DNA from: Salisediminibacterium beveridgei
Lineage (GTDB): Bacteria; Bacillota; Bacilli; Bacillales; Salisediminibacteriaceae
Assembly: GCF_001721685.1 (NCBI RefSeq)
Contig: NZ_CP012502.1
Span: 868,001-932,000 of the forward strand
Direction: 5' to 3'
Length of the DNA stretch: 64,000 nucleotides
Positions 51,509-59,905 of this stretch are shown here, piece after piece. A program made the position numbers and the translations under genes. Position 1 is the first letter of the stretch; every line of letters starts with the position of its first letter. Under the pieces are notes generated by a model that was given only the letters and a program-made list of their open reading frames with translations, was not told the DNA's origin and ran no database searches.

Positions 51509-52759
51509 ATGGATTTTATGAAGAGATTAACGTTTCGATTTATTGCATCAATCATTTTGGTGATGCTGGTGAATACAATCATTGCCAATTTGATTATTTC
51601 CGGTTTAGAGATGACGGGAATTGATCTCGGCATCATTGGGGTCTGGTTAAATGCCAGCATGAATATCATTGTGACGGTCGTATTACTCTTGTATATTCTG
51701 AGACATTTTGTCACGAAACCGTTAAAGAAAATTATCACGAAGGTTGATGATTTCGAAAATGGAGATCGTGAAGTCCGATTGAATTTCAAAGGAAATGATG
51801 AAATTGCCGATGTCGCCTGGAGGCTGAATCAGCTCTTTGACAAAACCGTCGAACAGGAACAAACGGTATACCGGCAAATCGAAGCAGTGGATCAAAGTAC
51901 GCTCTCACTCACTGAACAAGTAAACAAGCTGATTGAGAGATCCGATATCATTTCGGATATGTCAACGGGTGTCTCTGAATCGTCCAACAGTCAGCTTGCG
52001 ACGTTCGAAGAAACCTTAAGCGTAACGGAGTCGATGGAACAGCATATTTTAAGACTGTCTGAAAAGTTGAAAGAAGTGACGGCTGCCTTTCATCATCTTG
52101 AGAAAGATGCCATTACAGGAAAAGCTGAAGTGGAGGAGGTCTTCGAAGTCATTGAAGGTCTTACGGAAAAGTCCGAGGAAACGCGAGAGCTTATGAACGA
52201 ATTTTCCGGTGAAGTTGAACGCATCCGTGAAATTGTACAGTTAATCAGTGACATTTCAGAACAAACCAATTTACTGGCACTCAATGCATCAATCGAAGCT
52301 GCTCGGGCGGGCGAACACGGTCAAGGTTTTGCTGTTGTCGCGGATGAAGTCCGCAAACTCGCTGAACGATCCGGTGATGCTACACAAACGATTAAAGGAA
52401 CAGTCGAGAGTATTTTAAAGCAGGTAAACGTATCAACAAGGAACACCAATGAGCAGACACAAGCCATTGAAGCCGGTGCATCAAAAATAGGAATAATGAG
52501 TGAGCGCTTTGATGCAATTACAACAGAGCTGTTGAAAAATGCAGCAGAAGTTGAATCGGTCAATGAAGACATGCAGTCGTTGACCGTGTCGAGTAACGAA
52601 ATCACATCGGCGATCAATCAGGAAACAAAAAATGCAGAAAAAACAGCATATCAGCTTGAAGATTCAAACGAAGCGATCAATACGCAGTACAAGCAAGTGG
52701 AGGAGATGCGTAACACGATCAATCTGTTGAAAGAAAAAACACATGAAATGAATCGCTGA
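51509..52759 (+). CDS. Methyl-accepting chemotaxis protein without a large sensor domain
   Basis: A 416-residue receptor. Two membrane segments (about residues 9-31 and 45-67) are separated by only some 12 residues, so there is no extracellular ligand domain. A HAMP domain (about 68-120, [13 protein letters not shown]) and the signalling domain follow, with the hairpin tip [20 protein letters not shown]. It may sense membrane or cytoplasmic signals. AAAGAGGAG precedes the ATG. No other chemotaxis gene is adjacent. Confidence 0.92.
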   Translation: MDFMKRLTFRFIASIILVMLVNTIIANLIISGLEMTGIDLGIIGVWLNASMNIIVTVVLLLYILRHFVTKPLKKIITKVDDFENGDREVRLNFKGNDEIADVAWRLNQLFDKTVEQEQTVYRQIEAVDQSTLSLTEQVNKLIERSDIISDMSTGVSESSNSQLATFEETLSVTESMEQHILRLSEKLKEVTAAFHHLEKDAITGKAEVEEVFEVIEGLTEKSEETRELMNEFSGEVERIREIVQLISDISEQTNLLALNASIEAARAGEHGQGFAVVADEVRKLAERSGDATQTIKGTVESILKQVNVSTRNTNEQTQAIEAGASKIGIMSERFDAITTELLKNAAEVESVNEDMQSLTVSSNEITSAINQETKNAEKTAYQLEDSNEAINTQYKQVEEMRNTINLLKEKTHEMNR

Positions 52760-52835
52760 AGAGAAGTAAACAGGTTTGTTTTCGGTGAACAAAATTATTC
52801 TGACAGTTCCTCTGTGTGAGCAGCAAAGGAAAGTG

Positions 52836-52867
52836 CCAGCCCCCAGCTGAATTAGAGCTGGGGGCTG
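52836..52867 (+). terminator. Hairpin after the chemotaxis receptor gene
   Basis: AGCCCCCAGCT and AGCTGGGGGCT make an 11-bp stem with a short loop. The T run after it is weak, so it may be a Rho-independent terminator of low quality. Confidence 0.6.
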
Positions 52868-52964
52868 TTCCGATTTTCTGGAGAACGCGGTAATCAAATG
52901 CTTCTATCAGCCTGCAATTATTCGAGTCTGATAACAGTTGAAATGTTGCGTAAAAGTGCATGTA

Positions 52965-52988
52965 AAAAGAGACCTGGAAGAGGTCTCA
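52965..52988 (-). terminator. Terminator of the 87-residue membrane protein gene
   Basis: On the minus strand GAGACCT and AGGTCTC pair around CTTCC and TTTTTA follows. Confidence 0.82.
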
Positions 52989-52998
52989 TACACTGATA

Positions 52999-53262
52999 TT
53001 ATGAATGTTTAGTCGAAACTTTGTTTACTTGATATTTCAAAAGGAACACAAACAGGAACAGTCCGAGTATGACTAACATAAATAACTGTTGGTTAACCCC
53101 TGTTAGGATTACTAAGCTGACACCAATTGCGATGAAAACAGAATCAGTTGCTTTCCTTTTCTTATTCTCCCTGCTCTTAGTCCAATTCAGTATCATCAGT
53201 ACAGAAAAGAACAGAAGAATCAGAATGATACCGAAAAATGCTGTTTGTTCAATCGCACCCAA
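52999..53262 (-). CDS. Hypothetical small membrane protein (87 residues)
   Basis: An 87-residue protein with three predicted membrane segments (about residues 8-25, 42-58, 60-78) and a basic stretch SRENKKRKA between the first two. No family is recognised. The start is TTG at 53262, well placed after GGAGG; no ATG is available. It has its own terminator. Confidence 0.7.
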   Translation of the reverse strand: MGAIEQTAFFGIILILLFFSVLMILNWTKSRENKKRKATDSVFIAIGVSLVILTGVNQQLFMLVILGLFLFVFLLKYQVNKVSTKHS

Positions 53263-53368
53263 TTATTTCGCCTCCTTGCTATGATCCTCTTATCAGATAC
53301 CCTAGCTATGGTCTAATTTAACATAAAACACATTCCCCCTTGATTTTTTGTATAAAAACAAATAAAAG

Positions 53369-53414
53369 TACCTGACCCCCGTCGCATTGAAGCATCACCG
53401 CATTGGGGGTCAGG
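53369..53414. repeat. CCTGACCCCC inverted repeat
   Basis: CCTGACCCCC and GGGGGTCAGG flank a 26-base core that contains two partly alike GCATTGAAGC/GCATTGGGGG words. Related pieces occur at 53728-53773 (degenerate) and at about 57953 (GGGGGTCAGG only). It could also end transcription of the small gene at 53434-53586 on the minus strand, since TACTTTTATTTG follows there. Confidence 0.6.
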
Positions 53415-53433
53415 TCTGATATATGTGTGAAAT

Positions 53434-53586
53434 TTATTCTTTTCTGACTCCTTTGTAGGGGGTATCTTTTTTGTCGATGAATTTTCCGGTATCTGTATCT
53501 CTTTTCGTCCAATTACCATTTGGTGTTTCAAATTGAGATCGATCTTTAATGGAACCTTTCCGTCCATTGCCAGTATTTTTAGCCAC
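53434..53586 (-). CDS. Small conserved basic protein (50 residues)
   Basis: A 50-residue protein that begins AKNTGNGRKGSIKDRSQF, continues NGNWTKRDTDTGKFID and ends KGVRKE. This Gly/Lys/Asp-rich pattern is that of a widespread small hypothetical protein often found in accessory regions and near defence genes. No function is known. AAAGGAGG lies 8 bases before the GTG start at 53586. It is too short for ordinary ORF calls and is on the same strand as the AbiEi-like gene upstream. Confidence 0.72.
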   Translation of the reverse strand: MAKNTGNGRKGSIKDRSQFETPNGNWTKRDTDTGKFIDKKDTPYKGVRKE

Positions 53587-53727
53587 AAATAACTACCTCC
53601 TTTCACATCCATAATAGTTAAATTATAATACATAATTAAGTTTGAAGCAATACATGTTGTTTTAATTGTAATGATAGATACTATATATGGTGTTTTATAT
53701 AAAAAGGACATCGAAAGTGTGAGTGCC

Positions 53728-53773
53728 CAACCCCCCGGTGCAGTAAAGCGTCATCATATTGGGGATCAGGTCC
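53728..53773. repeat. Degenerate copy of the CCTGACCCCC inverted repeat
   Basis: CCCAACCCCCCGGTGCA...ATATTGGGGATCAGG keeps the layout of the repeat at 53369-53414 with several changes. It lies directly downstream of the AbiEi-like gene on the minus strand. Confidence 0.5.
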
Positions 53774-53809
53774 GAGTTTTTCGGGTCCGATTTTGAGAAA
53801 ATCATACTA

Positions 53810-54451
53810 TTAAACTCCTCTTCGTGTAATCGCATCATATAACCCCGATTCATAGACCTTCAGTTTTGTTTTAACTGGATAAGCATGCATATAACTTTTT
53901 AGTTCCTCTTCCCCAATGGTAATCCCATTCAAATAGCGTTTGATCGAGGAAAGTCCCTCTTCAAGTGATTTTTCACTGAAACGATCATAGTCATTCAGCA
54001 GATCCAATACTTGCAAAAGCCGATAATTTTCATTTGTGATCAGTACGCGAGGTTTTTTTATAATCACTTTATTCTTGTAGAAAGTCACTTCCCGTTTGAT
54101 GGAAGAAGTGTTGTTGGTCACGACGGTAGTAACCGCTGCCGTTTGTGACGTTAAACCGAGCTGATTTGTAAAGTTGGTTCCCGTAATGTAACCGGTGACC
54201 TTATTTTGATTCTTTAGAAACTTCCGTTGAATGATGCGATCCACGTTCAATACTGGTGAACCAAAGAGCGGTTGTTTCTTCGGGATAAAATAGAGACCGT
54301 TTTGTACTTTTTCAATCTTCCCTTCATCGGCTAAACGCTTGAAATACTGACGCACTGTATTCGGGTTCATTTCTAAGTCTTCTTTTACCTGATCGGTAAA
54401 TATAGGTTCATCATAGCCATACTTCTCCAGCAAATAGCGATATAACTTCAT
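53810..54451 (-). CDS. AbiEi/DUF6088-like antitoxin-type protein, no partner toxin seen
   Basis: A 213-residue protein with an N-terminal winged helix (residues ~1-55; NPNTVRQYFKRLADEGKIEKV, GLYFIPKK) and a C-terminal domain with TGYITGTNFTNQLGLTSQTA and ILITNENYRLLQVL-like segments. This resembles the DUF6088/AbiEi group of type IV antitoxins, which bind their own promoters. The toxin AbiEii, a nucleotidyltransferase, should follow, but downstream lie only a repeat and a 50-residue gene. It is therefore an orphan. GAGGTGAACCCAA precedes the ATG at 54451. Confidence 0.72.
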   Translation of the reverse strand: MKLYRYLLEKYGYDEPIFTDQVKEDLEMNPNTVRQYFKRLADEGKIEKVQNGLYFIPKKQPLFGSPVLNVDRIIQRKFLKNQNKVTGYITGTNFTNQLGLTSQTAAVTTVVTNNTSSIKREVTFYKNKVIIKKPRVLITNENYRLLQVLDLLNDYDRFSEKSLEEGLSSIKRYLNGITIGEEELKSYMHAYPVKTKLKVYESGLYDAITRRGV

Positions 54452-54559
54452 TTGGGTTCACCTCCTTACCATAACGTAACTCATTTTGATTATTGTTTTT
54501 TGATAATGTTACAAATGATTTGAACTTTAATTGGGCGAGGTTGAAAATTCAATTGCGAT

Positions 54560-54726
54560 TTTTCAGTTAATTATAAGAAACTAAGGAAATGAAGTAACTG
54601 ATCTGATAAGATAGATAATATATGGAAATAAAAGTAGACTTACATCAATATAGAGAATGGGTGATCCTAATATAAGAACCCTGACACTATCTGTCACCTG
54701 AGTCACTATCCTGATTATAGAACAAC
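54560..54726 (+). repeat. Diverged copy 1 of the hsdM leader
   Basis: This segment aligns along ~165 bases with 58195-58360, directly upstream of hsdM. The best stretch, 54598-54629, is identical to 58232-58263 over 32 bases. Ahead of it both copies have TTTTCAGTTAATT, and after it both keep TGACA-N5-TGTCA and ACTATCCTG. No hsdM gene follows this copy; the TIR module does. Confidence 0.85.
54682..54696 (+). promoter_or_regulatory. Candidate operator, copy 1 (TGACA-N5-TGTCA)
   Basis: TGACACTATCTGTCA is palindromic, and its arms are kept in the second leader copy although the spacer differs. This suggests a bound regulator. Confidence 0.5.
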
Positions 54727-54810
54727 ATTTGATGAAAATTTAATCTGTTCAGAAAGGTGTACTTTTGTGAACGGGTAAATAACCTTTAACTTTTGGTTGG
54801 CAAAGTATTC

Positions 54811-54840
54811 TTGTTTTAATGTGTTACAATTGTCTATAAT
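54811..54840 (+). promoter_or_regulatory. Predicted promoter of the TIR module
   Basis: TTGTTT (54811-54816) and TATAAT (54835-54840) with an 18-base spacer. The expected start near 54847 gives a leader of about 95 bases to the ribosome site at 54929. Confidence 0.55.
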
Positions 54841-54942
54841 ATTTAGAACTTATTGGATTTTTATAAAACTTGTTTTACCCCTATCTTAAATTGTATTTCA
54901 CCAATCATTTTGTCACTCTCACTTTTGAAGGAGGTTATTCTC

Positions 54943-56991
54943 ATTGATAAAATAACAGAATTTCACCCTAGTTTAACAATCTACGTAATGTGGCATCCGA
55001 AATTCGAAAAAGGAAAAAGATATGCAGAACAAATACATGCCAATTTTGGCAGGGAAATTCAAAGTGATACTATTTATCGTCGACCTGGAATACCAGTTTT
55101 TTATAAAAATGAGATCAAAAACAAAATTGATTTAAATAATGCCATTCACACAGTAGTTTTTGCTCTAGTGGAAGATGAGATGGTGGTGGATCCAGAATGG
55201 AACAGTTTCTTAGAAGAGTTATGGAAGCAAATTGAAAATACAGATGAGAATAAACATCGTATATATCCAGTTTCACTTTCTGAAAATGCCTTTAACATTG
55301 AATATATTAATCACATTAATTTTATTCGCTTACATGACATTCCAGAAGAAAACTATATTAAAAAATTTGTCGGATCTGCCACGCACGAAATTAGTAGATT
55401 GTTATTGAATCAACCGAGAATATCTAAAGAAGATGGTCTTAGTACTTCCCCAGTTTCTTTATTTTTAAGTCATGCAAAAAAAGATGGAGAGAAATTAGCT
55501 AAATCAATTAAGAAATATATATATGATCAGACTTCTTTAAAAACTTTTTTTGATGCAAATGATATTGCTGCTGGCCATTCCTTTTCAAGTGAAATTAATC
55601 AAAGTATAGAACTGAGCGAAACAGCTCTCCTAATTATACATACAGACACCTACTCTTCTCGTGATTGGTGCAGAAGGGAAGTAATACAGGCAAAACTATC
55701 TAATATACCCATAGTTGTTATTAACATAGTATCTATAGGAGAAAGCCGAAGCTTCCCTTACATGGGAAATGTGCCAACTATTCGGTGGGACGGTTCAGAA
55801 GAAGTGATCGCAGACATAATTGATAATACACTTATGGAAATACTTCGTCACTTATATACAAAAAAACACTTAGAGAGTTTAACAGATATATATGAGGTCT
55901 CAGATAGAGTGCATACAATATCTCATCACCCTGAATTAATGAGCTTTGTTAACATATTAAAAGATGAAGGCGATAAAGACATATTAACTGTGTTATATCC
56001 AGACCCCCCAATAGGATATGAAGAACTTCAACTGTTGCATTCAATAAAACCAAAATTTCGATTTTTAACACCTACCATGTTACCTATACTTCGCTATGCA
56101 GAGGAAGCAGAATATGAGGAACCACTCGACATTCTTCATGATTTAAAAATAGGTTTGTCTATCTCAGATTCTCCTGATCTATTAGATTATGGTATGAGCG
56201 GAACACATTTAGAGGATGCCTTAGTTGAATTCTCAAGATACCTTTTAGTACATGGTGGAAGAATACTTTATGGAGGAGATCTAAGAGAGGGTGGATTTAC
56301 TGAAAAATTATATAATTTAGTACGAAGTTATTTTCCTGAAGAGACTCAATCATCCCATAAAATTTTTAACTATCAAGCTTGGCCCATATATTTAAAGTTG
56401 ACCACTGAAATAAGAGCAGAATTGAATAAAATTGTAAATTTTAAAACGGTAGAACCACCTCAAGTTTCTGGATTAGATGAAAATACCTTTCTTAAACCGG
56501 ATTCTACAGAAAACAGAGTGATATGGGCAAAGAGCTTAACAAAAATGCGAGAAGAGATGAATGAAAATCTTAATGTAAGAATTATAATAGGAGGGGTTAT
56601 AAAGAATTACAAAGGTAAATACCCGGGTTTATTAGAGGAGGCGTATATGGCTCTTCGAGAGGAGAAACCTCTATTCCTTTTAGGAGGGTTTGGAGGATGC
56701 ACAAAAGCTATTATTAATGTATTACAGGGTGAAAAAACTTTTGAATTGACTGAAGAATTTCAAAAGCAAGATAAAGACTACCTTGATATGGTAAATGAAT
56801 ATAATTCAGACCCTGCTGTTGATGACACTATTGATTACGACACACTTTTAAAATTCTTTAAAGAGAAAGGAATTGAAAGTCTAAACAATGGTCTTTCTAT
56901 AGATGAAAATTTAATTTTATTTAACACGTTTCATGTACCAGAAATGATTTCTCTTGTTCTAAAAGGTTTGGCAAATATAGCAAAGAAATAG
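54943..56991 (+). CDS. TIR-SLOG protein, predicted Thoeris-type defence effector
   Basis: A 682-residue protein. The first ~165 residues form an alpha/beta domain that starts LTIYVMWHPKFEKG and looks TIR-like without clear catalytic residues. Residues ~168-290 are a typical TIR domain: SLFLSHAKKDGEKLA, FFDANDIAAGHSF, then RDWCRREVIQAK with the expected catalytic Glu (about 246), and FPYMGNVPTIRW. Residues ~405-600 resemble a nucleotide-sensing SLOG domain: LEDALVEFSRYLL, LYGGDLREGGFTEKL, RIIIGGVIKNYKGKYPG and LFLLGGFGGCTKAI. In type I Thoeris, a SLOG domain senses a TIR-made cADPR isomer and triggers NAD depletion. The frame's best ribosome site (AAGGAGG) points to an ATT codon at 54943; no ATG or GTG fits. 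Confidence 0.8.
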   Translation: MDKITEFHPSLTIYVMWHPKFEKGKRYAEQIHANFGREIQSDTIYRRPGIPVFYKNEIKNKIDLNNAIHTVVFALVEDEMVVDPEWNSFLEELWKQIENTDENKHRIYPVSLSENAFNIEYINHINFIRLHDIPEENYIKKFVGSATHEISRLLLNQPRISKEDGLSTSPVSLFLSHAKKDGEKLAKSIKKYIYDQTSLKTFFDANDIAAGHSFSSEINQSIELSETALLIIHTDTYSSRDWCRREVIQAKLSNIPIVVINIVSIGESRSFPYMGNVPTIRWDGSEEVIADIIDNTLMEILRHLYTKKHLESLTDIYEVSDRVHTISHHPELMSFVNILKDEGDKDILTVLYPDPPIGYEELQLLHSIKPKFRFLTPTMLPILRYAEEAEYEEPLDILHDLKIGLSISDSPDLLDYGMSGTHLEDALVEFSRYLLVHGGRILYGGDLREGGFTEKLYNLVRSYFPEETQSSHKIFNYQAWPIYLKLTTEIRAELNKIVNFKTVEPPQVSGLDENTFLKPDSTENRVIWAKSLTKMREEMNENLNVRIIIGGVIKNYKGKYPGLLEEAYMALREEKPLFLLGGFGGCTKAIINVLQGEKTFELTEEFQKQDKDYLDMVNEYNSDPAVDDTIDYDTLLKFFKEKGIESLNNGLSIDENLILFNTFHVPEMISLVLKGLANIAKK

Positions 56992-57269
56992 AAGGTTTTT
57001 TACGTAATGGTTTGATTAACTCTTATTTATGAATTTAGATATTGTAAATTATAGATGAAATTCCTTTAAAAATTTCATTATGTATCGAATTACCAAGACA
57101 AAATGATAAAAGAAGAATGAGTTAAATTAGGGCATTAAGAGAAGTATTTGTATTAGTTTCATCTTTCCTATTTACCAAGCTAACAAGTAATAACTATATT
57201 TATATTACGGATTAAAAGAGATTAAAAGAGTGTTTAAACATTAAATAAGTATTTTCAAGGAGGAAAAGT

Positions 57270-57803
57270 ATGACAGATATCAGACATAGGGTCTTTGTAT
57301 CGTATCATCATGAAGATCAAGAGGAAGTTGACAATTTTCTATCTACATTTGGTAATGAGCGAAATGTTTTTACGCATAGGGCAGTTGGCACTATGAGTGA
57401 TGATATTATTAATAGTGATAATACGGAATATGTAATGAGTCAAATAAGAAAAAAATATTTAAAAGATTCTACAGTCACAATTGTACTTATTGGTAAATGT
57501 ACTTGGGCACGACGCTATGTTGACTGGGAAATAAAAACTAGTCTGAGACGTGGAAGTTTTACACCTAACGGTTTGATTGGCATACTTTTGCCATCTATGA
57601 ACAATACAGCCACACCTCCTCAAAGACTTAAAGAAAATTTATTAGGTGATGATGCTAATGAAGGATATGCAAGGTGGTATACTTACCCCAAACGCAAAGA
57701 TAGTTTAAAAAACTGGATAGAGGATGCATTTCAAGCGAGAAGTACTAGGCCAGATTTAATAGCTAATTCAGCTTCGATGTTCAAATATAATCGTTCATGT
57801 TAG
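57270..57803 (+). CDS. ThsB-type TIR-like protein (MTH538/DUF1863 family)
   Basis: A 177-residue protein with the TIR-like fold of ThsB, the Thoeris sensor that turns NAD into a signalling nucleotide on infection. It starts RHRVFVSYHHEDQEEVD, has MSQIRKKYLKDSTVTIVLIG, and carries the RYVDWEIKTSLRRG motif, whose Glu (about residue 87) is the expected catalytic residue. CAAGGAGG precedes the ATG. It lies 278 bases after the TIR-SLOG gene on the same strand with similar AT-rich codon use. The size fits ThsB proteins (about 180-200). Confidence 0.85.
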   Translation: MTDIRHRVFVSYHHEDQEEVDNFLSTFGNERNVFTHRAVGTMSDDIINSDNTEYVMSQIRKKYLKDSTVTIVLIGKCTWARRYVDWEIKTSLRRGSFTPNGLIGILLPSMNNTATPPQRLKENLLGDDANEGYARWYTYPKRKDSLKNWIEDAFQARSTRPDLIANSASMFKYNRSC

Positions 57804-58079
57804 TTTTGTTTAAATTGGTTTGCCATTAGATACGATTATCAAGGAATTTGGGTATTAAATTATAATTTAATGAGTTAACATAATCCCATTTATTAGAATG
57901 AAAGTAATTCAAAATGTTATAGATTCTTGGTCGAATAAAGCATTAACGTGCTGGGGGTCAGGAGACTAAGATTACCGGAAGATGAATCAAATCAAGCATG
58001 ATTCTCGAGTCTCAAGCTTATCCGTAATCAGATGAACGAAGGCATACCATCAAATGAATTCGCCATAAATTAATTGCCG

Positions 58080-58114
58080 GCTCTTCAGGAGGAAACCCTG
58101 AAGGGCTTTTCTTC
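58080..58114 (+). terminator. Terminator after the TIR module
   Basis: GCTCTTCAGG and CCCTGAAGGGC form a hairpin followed by TTTTCTT. The gap from 57804 to 58378 also holds a GGGGGTCAGG word (about 57953), short broken reading frames near 57980-58070 that cannot be assigned, and the second leader copy. Confidence 0.7.
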
Positions 58115-58194
58115 TGACAATATGGTTATAAAACAAATCCAGAAAAACCTGTTTTCATCGTGGTGAACAAATTAATATGAAGAAATTCATAAAT

Positions 58195-58360
58195 TTTCAG
58201 TTAATTTCGATAAACTAGGGAAATGAAATAGCTGATCTGATAAGATAGATAATATATGGAAATCTATGTGGACTTACGTTGATATAAAAAATGAGTGGTC
58301 CGAACATACGAACGCTGACAGTGACTGTCACCTTTTTGACTATCCTGTACATAGAACAAG
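58195..58360 (+). repeat. hsdM leader, copy 2
   Basis: The direct-repeat partner of 54560-54726, located where it would control hsdM. The two copies differ by many substitutions outside the 32-base identical core, so the duplication is old or came from a related island. Confidence 0.85.
58316..58330 (+). promoter_or_regulatory. Candidate operator of hsdM, copy 2 (TGACA-N5-TGTCA)
   Basis: TGACAGTGACTGTCA is a near-perfect 15-base palindrome 49 bases upstream of hsdM and matches the palindrome in the first leader copy. Confidence 0.55.
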
Positions 58361-58378
58361 ACTAACGGAGGAATTGAC

Positions 58379-59905
58379 ATGGCGAAAACAACTGCGAATA
58401 TTGGCTTTGAAGAAAAATTATGGGGAATGGCGGATAAACTCCGCGGAAGCATGGACGCATCTGAGTATAAACACGTCGTCCTTGGGCTCTTATTCCTGAA
58501 GTACGTGTCCGACGCATTCGAAGAAAAGCATAAACAACTGCAGGCAGAAGAGCTGGCAGATGAGGAAGATAAGGATGAGTACCTGGCAGAGAATATCTTC
58601 TGGGTGCCGAAAGAAACCCGCTGGACCTACATAAAAGAGAGTGCGAAGAAACCGGAAATCGGCCAGATCATTGATGAGGCGATGATTGCCATTGAAAAAG
58701 AGAATGACTCCCTGCGTGGCGTGTTACCAAAAAACTACGCCCGTCCGGAACTGGACAAAACCCGTCTGGGTGAAACGATTGATATGTTCTCCTTTCAGGT
58801 AGGCGATAAGGAAAGCCAGTCCAAGGATGTCCTTGGGAGAGTCTATGAGTATTTCCTGGCGAAGTTTGCCAGCGCGGAAGGAAAAGGTGGCGGTGAATTC
58901 TATACGCCACAAAGCATTGTTAAACTCCTTGTTGAAATGATTGAACCTTATGAAGGTCGCGTATATGACCCGTGCTGCGGATCAGGCGGGATGTTTGTTC
59001 AGAGTGAAAAGTTTGTGGAAGAACGCTCGGGATCGATTGAGGACCTGTCTGTCTATGGCCAGGAATCCAATCCGACAACATGGAAGCTGTGTAAAATGAA
59101 CTTGGCCATCCGGGGTATTGACGGCGACATTGGTGAGTACAACGCCGACTCTTTTCATAATGACCTCCATCAGGGACTGAAGGTAGACTTCATTCTGGCA
59201 AATCCACCGTTTAACATCAGCGACTGGGGTGGTGAGAAGCTGACGGAAGATCTGCGTTGGAAGTATGGCACACCGCCAAAAGGAAATGCCAACTATGCCT
59301 GGATTCAGCATATGGTGTCTAAGCTTGCGCCAACCGGAACCGCAGGATTCGTTTTGGCGAATGGATCCATGTCCACGAGTACAACCAGTGAACTTGAAAT
59401 CCGAAAGAATCTGGTGGAAGAGGATCTGGTGGAATGCATCGTGACGCTTCCTGGACAACTGTTTTATTCTACACAGATTCCGGTGTCACTTTGGTTCATC
59501 ACACGAAACAAAGAAAAGAACGGGAAACGTGAACGAAAAAACGAAATCCTCTTTATCGATGGACGAAAGCTTGGGTTCATGGCAGATCGTGTGCATAAAG
59601 AACTGGCTCAGGAAGACATCGATCAAATCACAAGCGCCTACCACACATGGCGCGGAACGAAAGAAGAACCTTATGAAGATGTGGCAGGATTCTGTAAAGC
59701 AGCAAAGATTGAAGAAGTCCGTGAACATGAATATATCCTCACGCCAGGACGCTATGTAGGTCTTGCAGAAGCAGAGGAAGATGCCGAGCCGTTTGAAGAT
59801 AAAATGGAGCGGATCACAACGGATCTTTCCGAGCAATTTGCAAAATCAAAGAAACTGGAAGATGAAATCCGCCAGTCGTTGAGGGGGATTGGGTATGAAA
59901 TTTAA
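58379..59905 (+). CDS. hsdM: Type I restriction-modification methyltransferase subunit
   Basis: A 508-residue N6-adenine methyltransferase. The N-terminal HsdM helical domain ([20 protein letters not shown]) comes first, followed by the SAM region [30 protein letters not shown] and the catalytic [10 protein letters not shown] (NPPF, about residue 279). It methylates host sites and, with HsdS and HsdR, forms the restriction complex. GGAGGAATTGAC precedes the ATG. Base composition is close to the backbone and unlike the AT-rich TIR genes. It overlaps hsdS by 11 bases. Confidence 0.97.
   Translation: MAKTTANIGFEEKLWGMADKLRGSMDASEYKHVVLGLLFLKYVSDAFEEKHKQLQAEELADEEDKDEYLAENIFWVPKETRWTYIKESAKKPEIGQIIDEAMIAIEKENDSLRGVLPKNYARPELDKTRLGETIDMFSFQVGDKESQSKDVLGRVYEYFLAKFASAEGKGGGEFYTPQSIVKLLVEMIEPYEGRVYDPCCGSGGMFVQSEKFVEERSGSIEDLSVYGQESNPTTWKLCKMNLAIRGIDGDIGEYNADSFHNDLHQGLKVDFILANPPFNISDWGGEKLTEDLRWKYGTPPKGNANYAWIQHMVSKLAPTGTAGFVLANGSMSTSTTSELEIRKNLVEEDLVECIVTLPGQLFYSTQIPVSLWFITRNKEKNGKRERKNEILFIDGRKLGFMADRVHKELAQEDIDQITSAYHTWRGTKEEPYEDVAGFCKAAKIEEVREHEYILTPGRYVGLAEAEEDAEPFEDKMERITTDLSEQFAKSKKLEDEIRQSLRGIGYEI

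Noticed and set aside
54853..54942. Upstream extension of the TIR-SLOG gene to a TTG
   Set aside because: There is no ribosome site, it begins at the predicted transcription start, and its residues look like translated non-coding DNA.
57960..58070. Possible remnant of a gene (short frames such as MNQIKHDSRVSSLSVI, then MNEGIPSNEF in another frame)
   Set aside because: It is too short, frame-shifted and without a recognised family; it may be a relic, but there is no support.
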